Of a DNA stretch of 64,000 nt, positions 28,248 to 37,555 are shown in pieces; within the stretch, counting starts at the first letter, position 1, and every line of letters starts with the position of its first letter. The translations under genes were made by a program, and so were the position numbers. Source of the stretch: Limnohabitans sp. Bal53. GTDB taxonomy: Bacteria > Pseudomonadota > Gammaproteobacteria > Burkholderiales > Burkholderiaceae_C. The stretch covers positions 292,653 to 356,652 of the forward strand of contig NZ_NESH01000003.1 of assembly GCF_003063355.1 (NCBI RefSeq), read 5' to 3'. Below the pieces are notes generated by a model. The model had not been told where the DNA came from. It saw only the letters and a list, made by a program, of their open reading frames with translations, and did no database searches.

Positions 28248-31103
28248 TCAGGCAACGAGGCGGGTTTCGCCAGCGCCGTGCAGGTTGCTCACGCAACGAC
28301 CACAAATCGTGGGGTGCGCGGCGTCATGGCCCACGTCGTCCACATAGTGCCAGCAGCGCTCGCATTTCGTGGCTTGGCTGGCTGCAACTTGCACGACCAA
28401 TGCATCGCCTGCCTGCAAAGTCACTTTGGAGGTGATGAACACGAACTTGATGTCCGCGCCCAAGCTGGCCAGCAGGGCGTGGTCTGCAGCAGGCGCGGTC
28501 AAGGTGATTTCGGCTTGCAGCGACGCGCCCACCTGACCTGCGGTTCGCAGGTTTTCGATGTCCTTGTTCACCAGGTCACGGATGTCGCGGATGCGGGCCC
28601 ACTTGGCGAGCAGATCTGCATCGGCCAAGCCGAAGTCGCTGAAGGTTTCGAGGAAGATGGATTCGGAGGTGCCGAAAGTCTTCCAGGCTTCTTCGGCCGT
28701 GAACGACAGGAAAGGGGCCATCCAACGCAGCATGCCGTGGGTGATGCGGTAGAGCGCGGTTTGGGCGCTGCGACGGGCCAGGCTCTTGGGCGCTGAGGTG
28801 TAGAGGCGGTCTTTGAGCACATCGAGGTAAAACGCACCCAGGTCTTCCGAGCAGTAGATCTGCAGCTTCGAGACCACGGGGTGGAACTCGTACTTGTCGA
28901 AGTGGGCGCGGATGTCGGCTTGCAACTCGGCGGCGCGGGCCAGGGCAAAGCGGTCGATTTCCAGCAGTTGGTCGTCGGGCACCGTGTCTGTGGCGGGGTC
29001 GAAGTCGCTCACGTTGGCCAGCAAGAAGCGCAAGGTGTTGCGGATGCGGCGGTAGGCATCCACCACGCGGGCCAGGATCTTGTCGTCGATGTTCAGGTCG
29101 CCCGAGTAGTCGGTGCTGGCCACCCACAGGCGTACGATCTCTGCGCCCATTTTGGTGTTGATGGTTTGTGGCTCGACGGTGTTGCCCAGGCTTTTGCTCA
29201 TCTTGCGGCCTTGTCCGTCGGTGGCAAAGCCGTGCGTCAACAGGCCGCGGTAAGGGGCGCGGTCGTACAAGGCGCATCCCAAAAGCAGCGAGCTGTGGAA
29301 CCAACCGCGGTGCTGGTCGTGGCCTTCCAGATAGAGGTCTGCCTCAGGACCCTCGGCATGGAAGGGCGCTACGCCATAGGCGTCTTTGTGGCTGGTGCGC
29401 AGCACATGCTGGAAGGTGGAGCCGGAGTCAAACCAGACTTCCAGAATGTCGGTGCTCTTGGTGTAGTGCGGCGCATCGGCTGCGCCCAAAATCTCTTCCA
29501 CCGTCACGCGGCTCCAGGCTTCGATGCCGCCTTTCTCCACAATGTCGGCGGCCTGGTCCAGGATGGCCATGGTGTTGGGGTGTAACTCGCCACTGTCCTT
29601 GTGCAAGAAAAACGGCACGGGCACGCCCCATGAGCGCTGGCGCGAGATGCACCAGTCGGGGCGGTTGGCGATCATGTCGCGCAGACGCGATTTGCCGTTC
29701 TCGGGGTAGAAGCGGGTTTGCTCAATCGCATCCAAAGCCAGCTGGCGCAAGGTTTTGGGGGCCTTGTCTTGGGTAAATACGCCCTCGCCCTCGTCCATTC
29801 GCACAAACCACTGGGCGGCGGCGCGGTAGATGACGGGGGTTTTGTGACGCCAGCAGTGGGGGTAGCTGTGGGTGATGGTCACGGTGGACAAAAGTCGACC
29901 CGCATTTCGCAAGGCATCGAGCACCACCGGAATGGCTTTCCAGATGTGCAGGCCTCCAAACAGCGGGAAGTCGGCCGCGTAGGTGCCGTTGCCTTGCACA
30001 GGGTTCAGGATGTCGTCGTACTTCAGGCCGTTGGCGATGCAGGAGTTGAAGTCGTCCACGCCGTAAGCGGGCGAGGAGTGGACCAAGCCCGTGCCGTCGC
30101 TGTCGCTGACGTATTCGGCCAAGTACACGGGCGACAGGCGCTTGTAGCCCGTGTCCACGTCGTACAAGGGGTGGCGGAAGTTCAGACCGCCCAGAGCCGT
30201 GCCTTTGGCCGTGGCCAGCACCGTGCCGCCTTGCAGGCCAAAGCGCTCTAGGCATTTGTCCACCAGCGATTCGGCCAGCACCAGGCAGCCTTTGTCGGTT
30301 TGCACCAATGCATAAGTCAGCTCGGGGTGGGCGTTCAGAGCCTGGTTGGCGGGGATGGTCCAGGCGGTGGTGGTCCAGATCACGGCAAAGCCGCTTTGAC
30401 CAGCGGGCAAGGCGGCGAGGCCAAAAGCGGCGGCCAGCTTGGCCGCGTCATCGGTTTCAAAGGCCACGTCCAGCGTGTCGCTTTGCTTGTCCTGGTATTC
30501 GATCTCGAACTCAGCGAGTGACGAGCCGCAGTCAAAGCACCAGTACACAGGCTTGAGGCCCCGGTAAACAAAGCCGCGCTCGATCACGCGTTTGAAGGCG
30601 CGGATTTCACCGGCCTCGTTGGCAGGATCCATGGTGCGGTAGGGGCGCTCCCAGTCGCCCAGCACGCCCAGGCGTTTGAAGTCTTCTCGCTGTTGGCCGA
30701 TTTGCTCGGTGGCAAAGGCGCGGCTCTTGGCCTGCATGTCGTCGCGGCTCAGGTTGCGGCCGTGCAGTTTTTCGATCGCATTTTCGATCGGCAAGCCATG
30801 GCAGTCCCAGCCGGGGATGTATTGCGCATCAAAGCCCGCCAATTGTTTGGACTTGACGATCATGTCTTTCAGCACTTTGTTCAGCGCGTGGCCGATGTGC
30901 AGCTTGCCGTTGGCGTAGGGCGGGCCGTCGTGCAGAACGAACAGCGGGGCACCCTGGCGTGCGGCGCGCAGTTTTTTGTACAAACCACCGTCGTTCCACT
31001 CGCTCACCCAGCCCGGCTCGCGCTTGGGCAGGTCGCCGCGCATGGGAAACGGCGTGTCCATCATGTTGATGCGGGTGTCGGGGTTTTGGGTTTTGTCGTT
31101 CAT
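28248..31103 (-). CDS. ileS: Isoleucyl-tRNA synthetase
   Basis: Charges tRNA-Ile. 951 residues, of normal length for the bacterial eubacterial-type enzyme. Class I motifs are intact: HIGH in [13 protein letters not shown] and KMSKS in [12 protein letters not shown]. The editing CP1 domain holds [10 protein letters not shown]. The C-terminal zinc finger is CERCWHY with the later CGRCVSN. Transcribed in the order ribF, ileS, lspA, a common housekeeping block. Confidence 0.98.
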   Translation of the reverse strand: MNDKTQNPDTRINMMDTPFPMRGDLPKREPGWVSEWNDGGLYKKLRAARQGAPLFVLHDGPPYANGKLHIGHALNKVLKDMIVKSKQLAGFDAQYIPGWDCHGLPIENAIEKLHGRNLSRDDMQAKSRAFATEQIGQQREDFKRLGVLGDWERPYRTMDPANEAGEIRAFKRVIERGFVYRGLKPVYWCFDCGSSLAEFEIEYQDKQSDTLDVAFETDDAAKLAAAFGLAALPAGQSGFAVIWTTTAWTIPANQALNAHPELTYALVQTDKGCLVLAESLVDKCLERFGLQGGTVLATAKGTALGGLNFRHPLYDVDTGYKRLSPVYLAEYVSDSDGTGLVHSSPAYGVDDFNSCIANGLKYDDILNPVQGNGTYAADFPLFGGLHIWKAIPVVLDALRNAGRLLSTVTITHSYPHCWRHKTPVIYRAAAQWFVRMDEGEGVFTQDKAPKTLRQLALDAIEQTRFYPENGKSRLRDMIANRPDWCISRQRSWGVPVPFFLHKDSGELHPNTMAILDQAADIVEKGGIEAWSRVTVEEILGAADAPHYTKSTDILEVWFDSGSTFQHVLRTSHKDAYGVAPFHAEGPEADLYLEGHDQHRGWFHSSLLLGCALYDRAPYRGLLTHGFATDGQGRKMSKSLGNTVEPQTINTKMGAEIVRLWVASTDYSGDLNIDDKILARVVDAYRRIRNTLRFLLANVSDFDPATDTVPDDQLLEIDRFALARAAELQADIRAHFDKYEFHPVVSKLQIYCSEDLGAFYLDVLKDRLYTSAPKSLARRSAQTALYRITHGMLRWMAPFLSFTAEEAWKTFGTSESIFLETFSDFGLADADLLAKWARIRDIRDLVNKDIENLRTAGQVGASLQAEITLTAPAADHALLASLGADIKFVFITSKVTLQAGDALVVQVAASQATKCERCWHYVDDVGHDAAHPTICGRCVSNLHGAGETRLVA

Positions 31104-31120
31104 GGTGCGTCAAGTCGAGA

Positions 31121-31215
31121 GGGCTTCGACAAGCTCAGCCCGAGCGGCGGGCCGTTCGGAGAGATCAAGAGAGGGTGGGCCGTGGAGGTCGTTTGCCCTG
31201 AGCCTGTCGAAGGCG
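31121..31215. repeat. Extragenic inverted repeat between ribF and ileS
   Basis: Left arm GGCTTCGACAAGCTCAGCC (31122 onward) faces CCTGAGCCTGTCGAAGGC (ending 31214), with matching 'cgagcgg/cgtttg' flanks. The unit CTTCGACA-x-GCTCAG is a repetitive extragenic motif often met in high-GC proteobacterial genomes. It lies in the 131-base gap between two co-directional genes. Confidence 0.7.
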
Positions 31216-31234
31216 GCAAACGAGGGCCGGAGCG

Positions 31235-32284
31235 TCAAATTCGGTCGCGGGTGGTTTGGCGGCTGGTTTCACCATGGCGCGAAGCAAACCAGGCTTGTGC
31301 GTCATCACAGTCTTTGGCAATCCCTTTTGTCAGGGCGTCCAGACCGTCGTACTTGAGTTCGTCGTGTAATTTATGCAGCAAGTCCACACGGATGATTTTA
31401 CCGTAGCCCCCCTCGGCTCCCAGTTGGGCTGGCCAGTCGAAGGCATGCGTCTCCAGCAGCACACGCCCGCCGTTGACGTCATTCGGGTCGAGCGAGGGAC
31501 GGATGCCCAAATTGGCCACGCCCTTCAGGGGTTGGTCGGCCAGGCCATGCACTTGAACCACAAAGATGCCGCTGGCGGCTGGCTTCCAATGCGCAAAACG
31601 CAAATTCAAGGTCCGAAAGCCATCGCCTGCTCCTTCTGCCGTGGCGGCCAGTTCGCGCCCGAGCTTGCGCCCGTGCACCACATGGCCGCTGATGCTGTAG
31701 GGCCGCCCGAGCAGGGCCTGCACCGCAGCCATGTCGCCCCGGTGAAGGGCCTCGCGAACGGCCGAGCTGGACACGCGCAGGCCGCGCACCTCGTAGCTGT
31801 TCATGCGGGCCACATCAAAGCCCAAGTTTTGCCCTGCCGCGTCGAGCATGGCGTAGTCGCCTGCACGTTGTGCACCAAAGCGGAAATCGTCGCCCACCAG
31901 CACATAGCGCACGCCCAGGCCCTGCACCAGCACTTGTTGGATGAAGTCTTCAGGCAATTGACCGGCCAGCCGGGCATCAAAGGGCAAAACCACCACCTGG
32001 TCGACCCCGCAGCGCTCGAGTTCTTGCAGTTTGTCGCGCAGCGTGGCGATGCGGGCCGGAGCCAGATCGGGCTTGTTCAGTGCCTTGGCAAAGTAATCAC
32101 GCGGGTGGGGCTCGAAGGTCATCACGCAACTGGGCACACCCCGGTGCGCTGCTTCGCTGCGCAAGAGCGCCAGCATCGCTTGGTGACCGCGGTGCACGCC
32201 ATCGAAGTTGCCAATGGTCAGGGCGCAGGCGGGGGCCAAGTCGGGGTGGTGGAAGCCTCGGAAAACCTTCATGTCGCTGCTCAT
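31235..32284 (-). CDS. ribF: Bifunctional riboflavin kinase / FAD synthetase
   Basis: Makes FMN and FAD from riboflavin. 349 residues (from MSSDMKVFRGF; MKVF is an alternative). The N-terminal nucleotidyltransferase domain has IGNFDGVHRGHQ and VGDDFRFGAQRAGD. The C-terminal riboflavin kinase domain (about 190-320) has GRPYSISGHVVHGRKLGRELA with one substitution-rich loop, and PSLDPNDVNGGRVLLETHAFD. It is the first gene of the ribF-ileS-lspA block. The extra C-terminal tail (SRHGETSRQTTRDRI) is unusual but short. Confidence 0.95.
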   Translation of the reverse strand: MSSDMKVFRGFHHPDLAPACALTIGNFDGVHRGHQAMLALLRSEAAHRGVPSCVMTFEPHPRDYFAKALNKPDLAPARIATLRDKLQELERCGVDQVVVLPFDARLAGQLPEDFIQQVLVQGLGVRYVLVGDDFRFGAQRAGDYAMLDAAGQNLGFDVARMNSYEVRGLRVSSSAVREALHRGDMAAVQALLGRPYSISGHVVHGRKLGRELAATAEGAGDGFRTLNLRFAHWKPAASGIFVVQVHGLADQPLKGVANLGIRPSLDPNDVNGGRVLLETHAFDWPAQLGAEGGYGKIIRVDLLHKLHDELKYDGLDALTKGIAKDCDDAQAWFASRHGETSRQTTRDRI

Positions 32285-32453
32285 GTCCTGCCTGTGCGCT
32301 GGGCCTGGCGCCAGCTTTCACGGTTTTGTCAATGTAAGAGGGTATATTGTGACTGAGCCCGATCGCTTCATCCTAGTCCCCCAAGGCTTGTGGGCCGATC
32401 GAGACGGTACATTTCGTGTCAGTGGTTTTTTAAACTGTTGGATGGAGGCGTCT

Positions 32454-33011
32454 GTGAAGGTTTTGAAACTCTCGGCCCAAGGCTTGCCGCAATCGTGGAT
32501 CACGTTGGAGCAAGCTGTCACCCATTACGCGGCCGACGAGGTGCGCTGGGAGGCGGGCCAGCAAGTGGCCGTGTTCCATGGGGGGCACAACGCGCTCACC
32601 GGCCAGCAATCCATCATCACCGTCAACAGCATCATCGGCACCCATGGCGTGCCCCGCATCAACCCGTTTGACCTGGTATCGGGCTTGACCAATCCCAAGT
32701 TGTTTGTGCGCGATCGCAATGTCTGCGCCTATTGCGGCGGACATTTTCACGAATCGGTGCTGACCCGTGAGCACATTGTTCCCGTCAGCCAAAAAGGCCC
32801 TGACCACTGGATGAACGTGGTCACCGCTTGCCGCTCTTGCAACCACCGCAAAAGCAGCCGCACACCGGAGCAGGCCAACATGCCGCTGCTCTACGCGCCC
32901 TATGTGCCCAGCCTGTGGGAAGACTTCATCTTGCGCAATCGACGGATCCTGAGTGACCAAATGGCTTTCTTGATGGCGCATGTGCCCAAAAATTCTCGCT
33001 TGATGGCCTGA
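32454..33011 (+). CDS. HNH endonuclease family protein
   Basis: A 185-residue protein. The GTG start is fixed by GGAGG five bases upstream, and VKVLKLSAQGLPQSW is the typical first line of this group. The N-terminal part (1-85) has no known motif; the C-terminal HNH zinc finger reads CAYCG, LTREHIVPVS, HWMNVVTACRSCNHRKSS. This chromosomal HNH group is common in Burkholderiales and Pseudomonas and does not belong to a recognisable restriction system here. The plus-strand gene is divergent from ribF, with 169 bases between. Confidence 0.88.
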   Translation: MKVLKLSAQGLPQSWITLEQAVTHYAADEVRWEAGQQVAVFHGGHNALTGQQSIITVNSIIGTHGVPRINPFDLVSGLTNPKLFVRDRNVCAYCGGHFHESVLTREHIVPVSQKGPDHWMNVVTACRSCNHRKSSRTPEQANMPLLYAPYVPSLWEDFILRNRRILSDQMAFLMAHVPKNSRLMA

Positions 33012-33143
33012 TCCGGCGGCGCGGCTGCACGCCTTGCGTCAGACAGCAAAGCGCCGCATCATTCCACCCTGAATACAAAAGAATCCACAACGGCTGGCCT
33101 TTACGGCAATGGCCGGGTGATGGATTCATCAGGGAGACCCGCC

Positions 33144-34061
33144 ATGCCTTACCCACCCTTGGCCTTGCGCCAGCAGTTTGCCAGCACGCCAGGCCTGAGC
33201 CGACGCGCCAGTTTGTCGGCGCTACTTTTGTCGCCGTGGCTGCTCAAACGTGCTCATGCCCAGGTCTTGCAGCCCGTGGACTCTGGCGGGCACCGCGGCG
33301 TTCAGCTCGCCATGTCCTGGCCCGCTGGCCGATCTCCACAAGGTTTTTGGGTGAGTGAGAAATTCGATGGCGTGCGGTCCGTTTGGGATGGGCGCGTTTT
33401 GCGCTTTCGCAGTGGCCGCATCATCGCGGCCCCAGTTTGGTTTCTGTCGGCGCTGCCCCAGGTCGCGCTTGACGGCGAGTTGTGGATGGCGCGGGGGGCC
33501 TTTGACCGGCTCTCTGGCGTGGTGCGCCAAGCCGAGCCCGACGACGAGGCTTGGCGGGCGGTCAAGTACCTGGTGTTTGACGCACCCGGTCATGCCGCCC
33601 CGTTTGCGCAGCGCGTGGCATTGGTGCAATCCACATTGGCGCAAGCGCAGCAGCCTTGGCTGATGCCGGTCGCGCAGCGCGAGGTGAACGACGCTCGCGC
33701 TTTGCAGGTCTTGTTGGAGGAGACGGTGCGCCAAAGTGGCGAGGGGCTGATGCTGCACCGCGCCGATGCCTTGTGGCAGCCGGGCCGCACCGACGCGTTG
33801 TTCAAGCTCAAACCCGAGTTGGACGAAGAGGGCCTGGTGGTGGGCCACCAGCCAGGCAAGGGGCGTTTGTTGGGCATGACCGGGGCTTTGCTGGTGCAAA
33901 TGCCGTCGGGCCAGCGCTTTGCCCTAGGATCTGGCCTGAGCGATGCCCAGCGCCGCAACCCGCCACCCGTGGGGGCTTGGGTCACGTACCGGTACCGCGA
34001 GCGCACACCCTCTGGTTTGCCGCGTTTTGCTTCTTTTGTGCGGGTACGGGAGCCGGAGTGA
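33144..34061 (+). CDS. ligE: Exported ATP-dependent DNA ligase (LigE type)
   Basis: Minimal ATP-dependent DNA ligase: nucleotidyltransferase plus OB domain, 305 residues. The AMP-lysine motif is EKFDGVRSVWDG. Further ligase motifs are LDGELWMARG, EGLMLHRADALW and DALFKLKPELD. GGGAGA lies seven bases before the ATG. The N-terminus carries a signal sequence with SRRASL and cleavage near AHA, so it is predicted to act in the periplasm, as for LigE of Neisseria and relatives, where it is linked to extracellular DNA or uptake. Confidence 0.9.
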   Translation: MPYPPLALRQQFASTPGLSRRASLSALLLSPWLLKRAHAQVLQPVDSGGHRGVQLAMSWPAGRSPQGFWVSEKFDGVRSVWDGRVLRFRSGRIIAAPVWFLSALPQVALDGELWMARGAFDRLSGVVRQAEPDDEAWRAVKYLVFDAPGHAAPFAQRVALVQSTLAQAQQPWLMPVAQREVNDARALQVLLEETVRQSGEGLMLHRADALWQPGRTDALFKLKPELDEEGLVVGHQPGKGRLLGMTGALLVQMPSGQRFALGSGLSDAQRRNPPPVGAWVTYRYRERTPSGLPRFASFVRVREPE

Positions 34062-34067
34062 GCATGT

Positions 34068-34092
34068 AAAAAGGCCCCTCTCGGGGCCTTCT
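34068..34092 (+). terminator. Intrinsic terminator after the ligase gene
   Basis: AAAAAGGCCCC, loop TCTC, GGGGCCTTCTT, seven bases beyond the stop codon. Seven-base GC stem with a modest T-rich tail. Confidence 0.85.
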
Positions 34093-34130
34093 TGTGGGTC
34101 TGCTCATTCAGAACATGCTGGTCTTGAGCC

Positions 34131-34214
34131 GCAAGGCGGGAGGGCAGCGCGTTTCGGGCTCAGAGGCGCTTCGCTTTGCCACATCGCCCGACCCGCGCCG
34201 CCCTCCCGCCTTGC
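34131..34214 (-). repeat. Long hairpin with conserved 26-nt loop, copy 1
   Basis: Outer arms of 21 bases (34131-34151 and 34194-34214) pair at 20 positions; then a 2/2 internal loop; then TCGGGC/GCCCGA; then a 26-base loop at 34160-34185 that starts TCAGAGGCGC and ends TTTGCCACATC. The loop is identical to that of a second hairpin at 41154-41231, while the stems are unrelated. It begins 18 bases after the stop of the acyl-CoA dehydrogenase gene on the minus strand. Confidence 0.88.
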
Positions 34215-34232
34215 TTGGGTTCCTGGTTCGCC

Positions 34233-35348
34233 TCAGGCGAACACGCCTGCCGTCTCTTGCATGCGGGCCGACACTTCACCCAACTGGTGCAGGGTGTCGC
34301 CAAAGGTCATGTCCAGCTGCGTCAACTTCTTGAAGTAGTGGCTGGCGATGTACTCGTCGGTGACGGCAATGCCGCCGTGCAGCTGCACCGCCTGCTGGCC
34401 GATGAAGCGCATGGACACGCCCAACTGGTACTTGGCGCGGGCCAAGGCGCGGCGGCGCTCGTCGGCGGGGGCATGCAATTTCAGGCTGGCGTAGTAACTC
34501 ATCGAGCGGCCCAGCTCCAGCTGCATCTTCATGTCGGCCACGCGGTGGCGCAGAGCCTGGAAGCTGGCGATGTTCACGCCGAACTGCTTGCGGGTGTTCA
34601 TGTAGTCCACGGTGATGGCCAGGGTCTTGTCCATCACGCCCACAGCCTCGGCGCAGGCGCAGGCGATGCCCACGTCCACGGCTTCTTCCAAAGCGGTCAG
34701 GCCGTTCAAGGTGATCAGCTGCGCGGGCGCTTGGCTGAGCACCACCTCGGCGGCGCGTGAGCCGTCTTGCGTGATGTAGGCCTGAGTGCTCACGCCGCTG
34801 GCGCTGCGCTCAACCAAGAACAAAGCGATTTGGCCGTTGACGGTGGCGGGCACCACAAAAGCGTCGGCCTGGTCGCCTACGGCCACCACGCTCTTGGTGC
34901 CGCTCACCGTCCATGTGTCGCCAGATTCGCTGGCCTGTGCGGCGCAACGGTTCAGCTGATAGCGGGCACCGCGTTCTTGCTGCGCCAACACGACGATGGC
35001 TTCGCCTGCCGCCATGCGGGGCAACCAAGCGGCTTGCAGGGCTGCAGGGGCGTGGGTTTGCAGCGTGGCGCTGCAGATCAGGGTCTGGGTCAGGGGTTCG
35101 AGCACGATGCCGCGCCCGAGCTCTTCCATCGTGACCATGGCTTCGGTCGGGCCCATGCCCATACCGCCGTGCTCTTCGCTCACGTACAGGCCCGTCAGGC
35201 CCAACTCGGCCATTTCGCCGTAAGCGGCGCGGTCAAAACCGCCCGCAGCGACGATGGCGCGGCGGCGGTCAAAGTCATAGCCCTTGTCCACCCATTTGCG
35301 CACCGCGTCACGCAGTTGTTCCTGGTCGTCAGAAAAATCGAAATCCAT
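34233..35348 (-). CDS. Acyl-CoA dehydrogenase, small-subunit type (PimD/FadE-like)
   Basis: FAD-dependent acyl-CoA dehydrogenase family, 371 residues starting MDFDFSDDQEQ, with AAGGAGAC upstream. The N-terminal domain is recognisable (GLTGLYVSEEHGGMGMG) and the C-terminal domain has RKQFGVNIASFQALRHRVADM and QLHGGIAVTDEY. The catalytic base region is divergent. It is 10 bases downstream of a second, canonical acyl-CoA dehydrogenase gene. The pair resembles pimeloyl-CoA dehydrogenase subunits (PimC/PimD) and steroid-type heterodimeric dehydrogenases. The substrate is unknown. Confidence 0.88.
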   Translation of the reverse strand: MDFDFSDDQEQLRDAVRKWVDKGYDFDRRRAIVAAGGFDRAAYGEMAELGLTGLYVSEEHGGMGMGPTEAMVTMEELGRGIVLEPLTQTLICSATLQTHAPAALQAAWLPRMAAGEAIVVLAQQERGARYQLNRCAAQASESGDTWTVSGTKSVVAVGDQADAFVVPATVNGQIALFLVERSASGVSTQAYITQDGSRAAEVVLSQAPAQLITLNGLTALEEAVDVGIACACAEAVGVMDKTLAITVDYMNTRKQFGVNIASFQALRHRVADMKMQLELGRSMSYYASLKLHAPADERRRALARAKYQLGVSMRFIGQQAVQLHGGIAVTDEYIASHYFKKLTQLDMTFGDTLHQLGEVSARMQETAGVFA

Positions 35349-35358
35349 GTGTGTCTCC

Positions 35359-36540
35359 TTAACCCAGAACTGTCTGAGCGACGATGTTGCGTTGCACTTC
35401 GTTGCTGCCGCCGTAAATGGTGGTCTTGCGCATGTTGAAGTAGTTGGCGGCCAGGGGCGCGTTGGCCACCACGCCACCGGGGAAGTCGCCTTGCCAGCCC
35501 GCGTCCATGGCTTCGAAGATGAAGGGCAGGGCAAAGGGGCCCGCAGCCTGCATCATCAGCTCGGTGTAGCGCTGCTGGATTTCGCTGCCTTTGATCTTCA
35601 AGAGGCCCGCGATGTCGAGCGAGTTCTTGCCTGACTTTTCAGCCGACAAGACGCGCAGCACCAGCATTTCCAGGGCGACGATGTCGACTTCGAGCTTGGC
35701 TATTTCGTCACGGAAACGCAGGTCGTCATAGACGCCTTCGGTTTTGGCAATGCGCTTCAAACGCTCCAACTCGCGTTTGGCGCGGTTGACGTCAGCGATG
35801 TTGGTGCGCTCGTGGGCCAGCAGGTGCTTGGCGTAGTTCCAGCCCTTGTTTTCTTCACCAATCAGGTTTTCAGCAGGCACTTCGACGTTGTCAAACCAGA
35901 CCTCGTTGACTTCGCACTCGCCGTCCAGTAGCTTGATGGGGCGCACGGTGATGCCGGGCGACTTCATGTCGATCAGCAAGAAGGAAATGCCGGTTTGGGG
36001 CTTGCCCTCGGTGCTGGTGCGCACCAGGCAGAAAATCCACTCACCGTATTGGCCCAAGGTGGTCCAGGTTTTTTGGCCGTTGACGATGTATTTGTCGCCT
36101 ACGCGCTCGGCGCGGGTTTTGAGGGAAGCCAAGTCAGAGCCGGAGCCTGGCTCGCTGTAACCCTGGCTCCACCAGACTTCGCCGCTGGCGATGCCGGGCA
36201 AAAAGCGCTGTTGCTGCTCGGCGTTGCCAAAAGCCATGATCACCGGGGCCACCATCACCGGGCCAAACGGCACCACGCGGGGGGCACCGGCCAGGGCGCA
36301 TTCTTCTTCAAACAAATGCTTTTGCACGGCGGTCCAGCCGGGGCCGCCAAACTGCGTGGGCCAACCCCAGCCCAGCCAGCCTTTCTTGCCCAAAATTTTG
36401 GCCCAGCGCTGCATGTCCTCACGCGTCAGGCGCATGGCACTGTGCACTTTTTGTGAAATGTCGGCGGGCAAGTTGTCCTTGACCCAAGTGCGGATCTCGT
36501 CGCGAAACGCGACTTCGTCGGGGGTGAATGCCAAATCCAT
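35359..36540 (-). CDS. Acyl-CoA dehydrogenase, large-subunit type (PimC/FadE-like)
   Basis: FAD-dependent acyl-CoA dehydrogenase of 393 residues. Family motifs are clear: YSEPGSGSDLASLKTRA (acyl/FAD site), VNGQKTWTTLGQYG, HERTNIADV and the C-terminal MRKTTIYGGSNEVQRNI. GGAGAGACTCC precedes the ATG. The first gene of a two-gene operon with the small-subunit-like protein. In such pairs both proteins are needed for one FAD-active heterotetramer. Likely role: beta-oxidation of a dicarboxylic, aromatic-derived or branched acyl-CoA. Confidence 0.92.
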   Translation of the reverse strand: MDLAFTPDEVAFRDEIRTWVKDNLPADISQKVHSAMRLTREDMQRWAKILGKKGWLGWGWPTQFGGPGWTAVQKHLFEEECALAGAPRVVPFGPVMVAPVIMAFGNAEQQQRFLPGIASGEVWWSQGYSEPGSGSDLASLKTRAERVGDKYIVNGQKTWTTLGQYGEWIFCLVRTSTEGKPQTGISFLLIDMKSPGITVRPIKLLDGECEVNEVWFDNVEVPAENLIGEENKGWNYAKHLLAHERTNIADVNRAKRELERLKRIAKTEGVYDDLRFRDEIAKLEVDIVALEMLVLRVLSAEKSGKNSLDIAGLLKIKGSEIQQRYTELMMQAAGPFALPFIFEAMDAGWQGDFPGGVVANAPLAANYFNMRKTTIYGGSNEVQRNIVAQTVLG

Positions 36541-36693
36541 GGGGGAGTCTCTCCGTTGGGTGTGGGAATTTTTGAGTGCAGTTCAAGCAAAATCAAACGA
36601 CCGTGCTTTTTATCACGCGCAGACCGATTCGGCTTGTCCTTGGTGCGACAAACGCCAAGAGACTTTCAGTGAGCAGGGATAATCCGTCCCTTC

Positions 36694-37296
36694 ATGAGAA
36701 ACATCGTCATTCTGATTTCGGGCTCGGGCTCCAACATGGCTGCCATCGTGCGTGCGGCAGAGCAGGACCGCTGGGCCGAGCGCTTGAACGCCCGGGTGGC
36801 CGCCGTGCTGAGCAACCGGGCCGATGCCCAAGGCTTGGCCTTCGCCCAAGACCGCGGCCTATTCACCCAGGTCTTGGACCACAAGGCTTTTGCCAACCGC
36901 GAAGAGTTTGATGCTGCCTTGATGGCCGAAATCGACCGGCATGCGCCTGCTTTGGTGGTGCTGGCGGGTTTCATGCGCATCTTGACCCCCGGTTTTGTGG
37001 CGCACTACGCCGGACGCTTGCTCAACATCCACCCCTCCTTGTTGCCCGCTTTCCCGGGGCTCAACACGCACCAACGGGCGATCGATGCCGGCTGCCGCTT
37101 TGCCGGTGCCACGGTCCACCAAGTCACGGCCGAGTTGGACCACGGCAGCATCGCGGCGCAGGCGGTGGTGCCGGTGCTTCCAGACGACACCGCCGAGTCA
37201 CTGGCAGCGCGTGTGCTCACCCAAGAGCACCTCATTTATCCGCAGGCGGTCGCTCAGTTTTTGGCTCAATCGCCGATGCGTTCAAAGCGCGGTTGA
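36694..37296 (+). CDS. purN: Phosphoribosylglycinamide formyltransferase
   Basis: Transfers formyl from 10-formyl-THF to GAR in purine synthesis. The 200-residue protein has the N-terminal VILISGSGSNM, the catalytic Asn/His/Asp set in NIHPSLLPAFPG, ATVHQVTAELDHG, and the folate loop. Its last 31 bases overlap, on the opposite strand, the end of the DUF1653 gene. Length and motifs are standard for PurN. Confidence 0.97.
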   Translation: MRNIVILISGSGSNMAAIVRAAEQDRWAERLNARVAAVLSNRADAQGLAFAQDRGLFTQVLDHKAFANREEFDAALMAEIDRHAPALVVLAGFMRILTPGFVAHYAGRLLNIHPSLLPAFPGLNTHQRAIDAGCRFAGATVHQVTAELDHGSIAAQAVVPVLPDDTAESLAARVLTQEHLIYPQAVAQFLAQSPMRSKRG

Positions 37297-37502
37297 ACTT
37301 TGCCATTGAACTCGGCCACCTCGGCAAACATGGCGGCAGGCCTGACCCACAGGCCTTGTTCGCCATAAAGCGCTTGGTAAAGCGTCATGGGTTGCAGGTC
37401 TTCGCTGTGGCGAACGGTGCCCAGTACGCGGTACTGGCCACCTTTGTAATGGCGGTAAAGGCCTTGAGGCGTTTCGATCAGGGGCGGCAAAGTTTCAGAC
37501 AT
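37266..37502 (-). CDS. DUF1653 family protein
   Basis: A 78-residue soluble protein with the DUF1653 pattern: GLYRHYKGGQYRVLGTVRHSE near the N-terminus, then MTLYQALYGEQGLWVRP and PRFERI at the end. AGGAAAACC precedes the ATG. It converges on purN and overlaps its 3' end by 31 bases. The fold is a small SH3-like beta barrel in known members; function unknown. Confidence 0.9.
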   Translation of the reverse strand: MSETLPPLIETPQGLYRHYKGGQYRVLGTVRHSEDLQPMTLYQALYGEQGLWVRPAAMFAEVAEFNGKVQPRFERIGD

Positions 37503-37555
37503 GGTTTTCCTGTTGAGGTTCTGAGCGGGCCTTCTGGATGGGACAATACGCCCCT

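Noticed and set aside
33117..33143. Upstream start for the DNA ligase
   Set aside because: The ATG at 33144 has a proper GGGAGA site and gives a better signal peptide.
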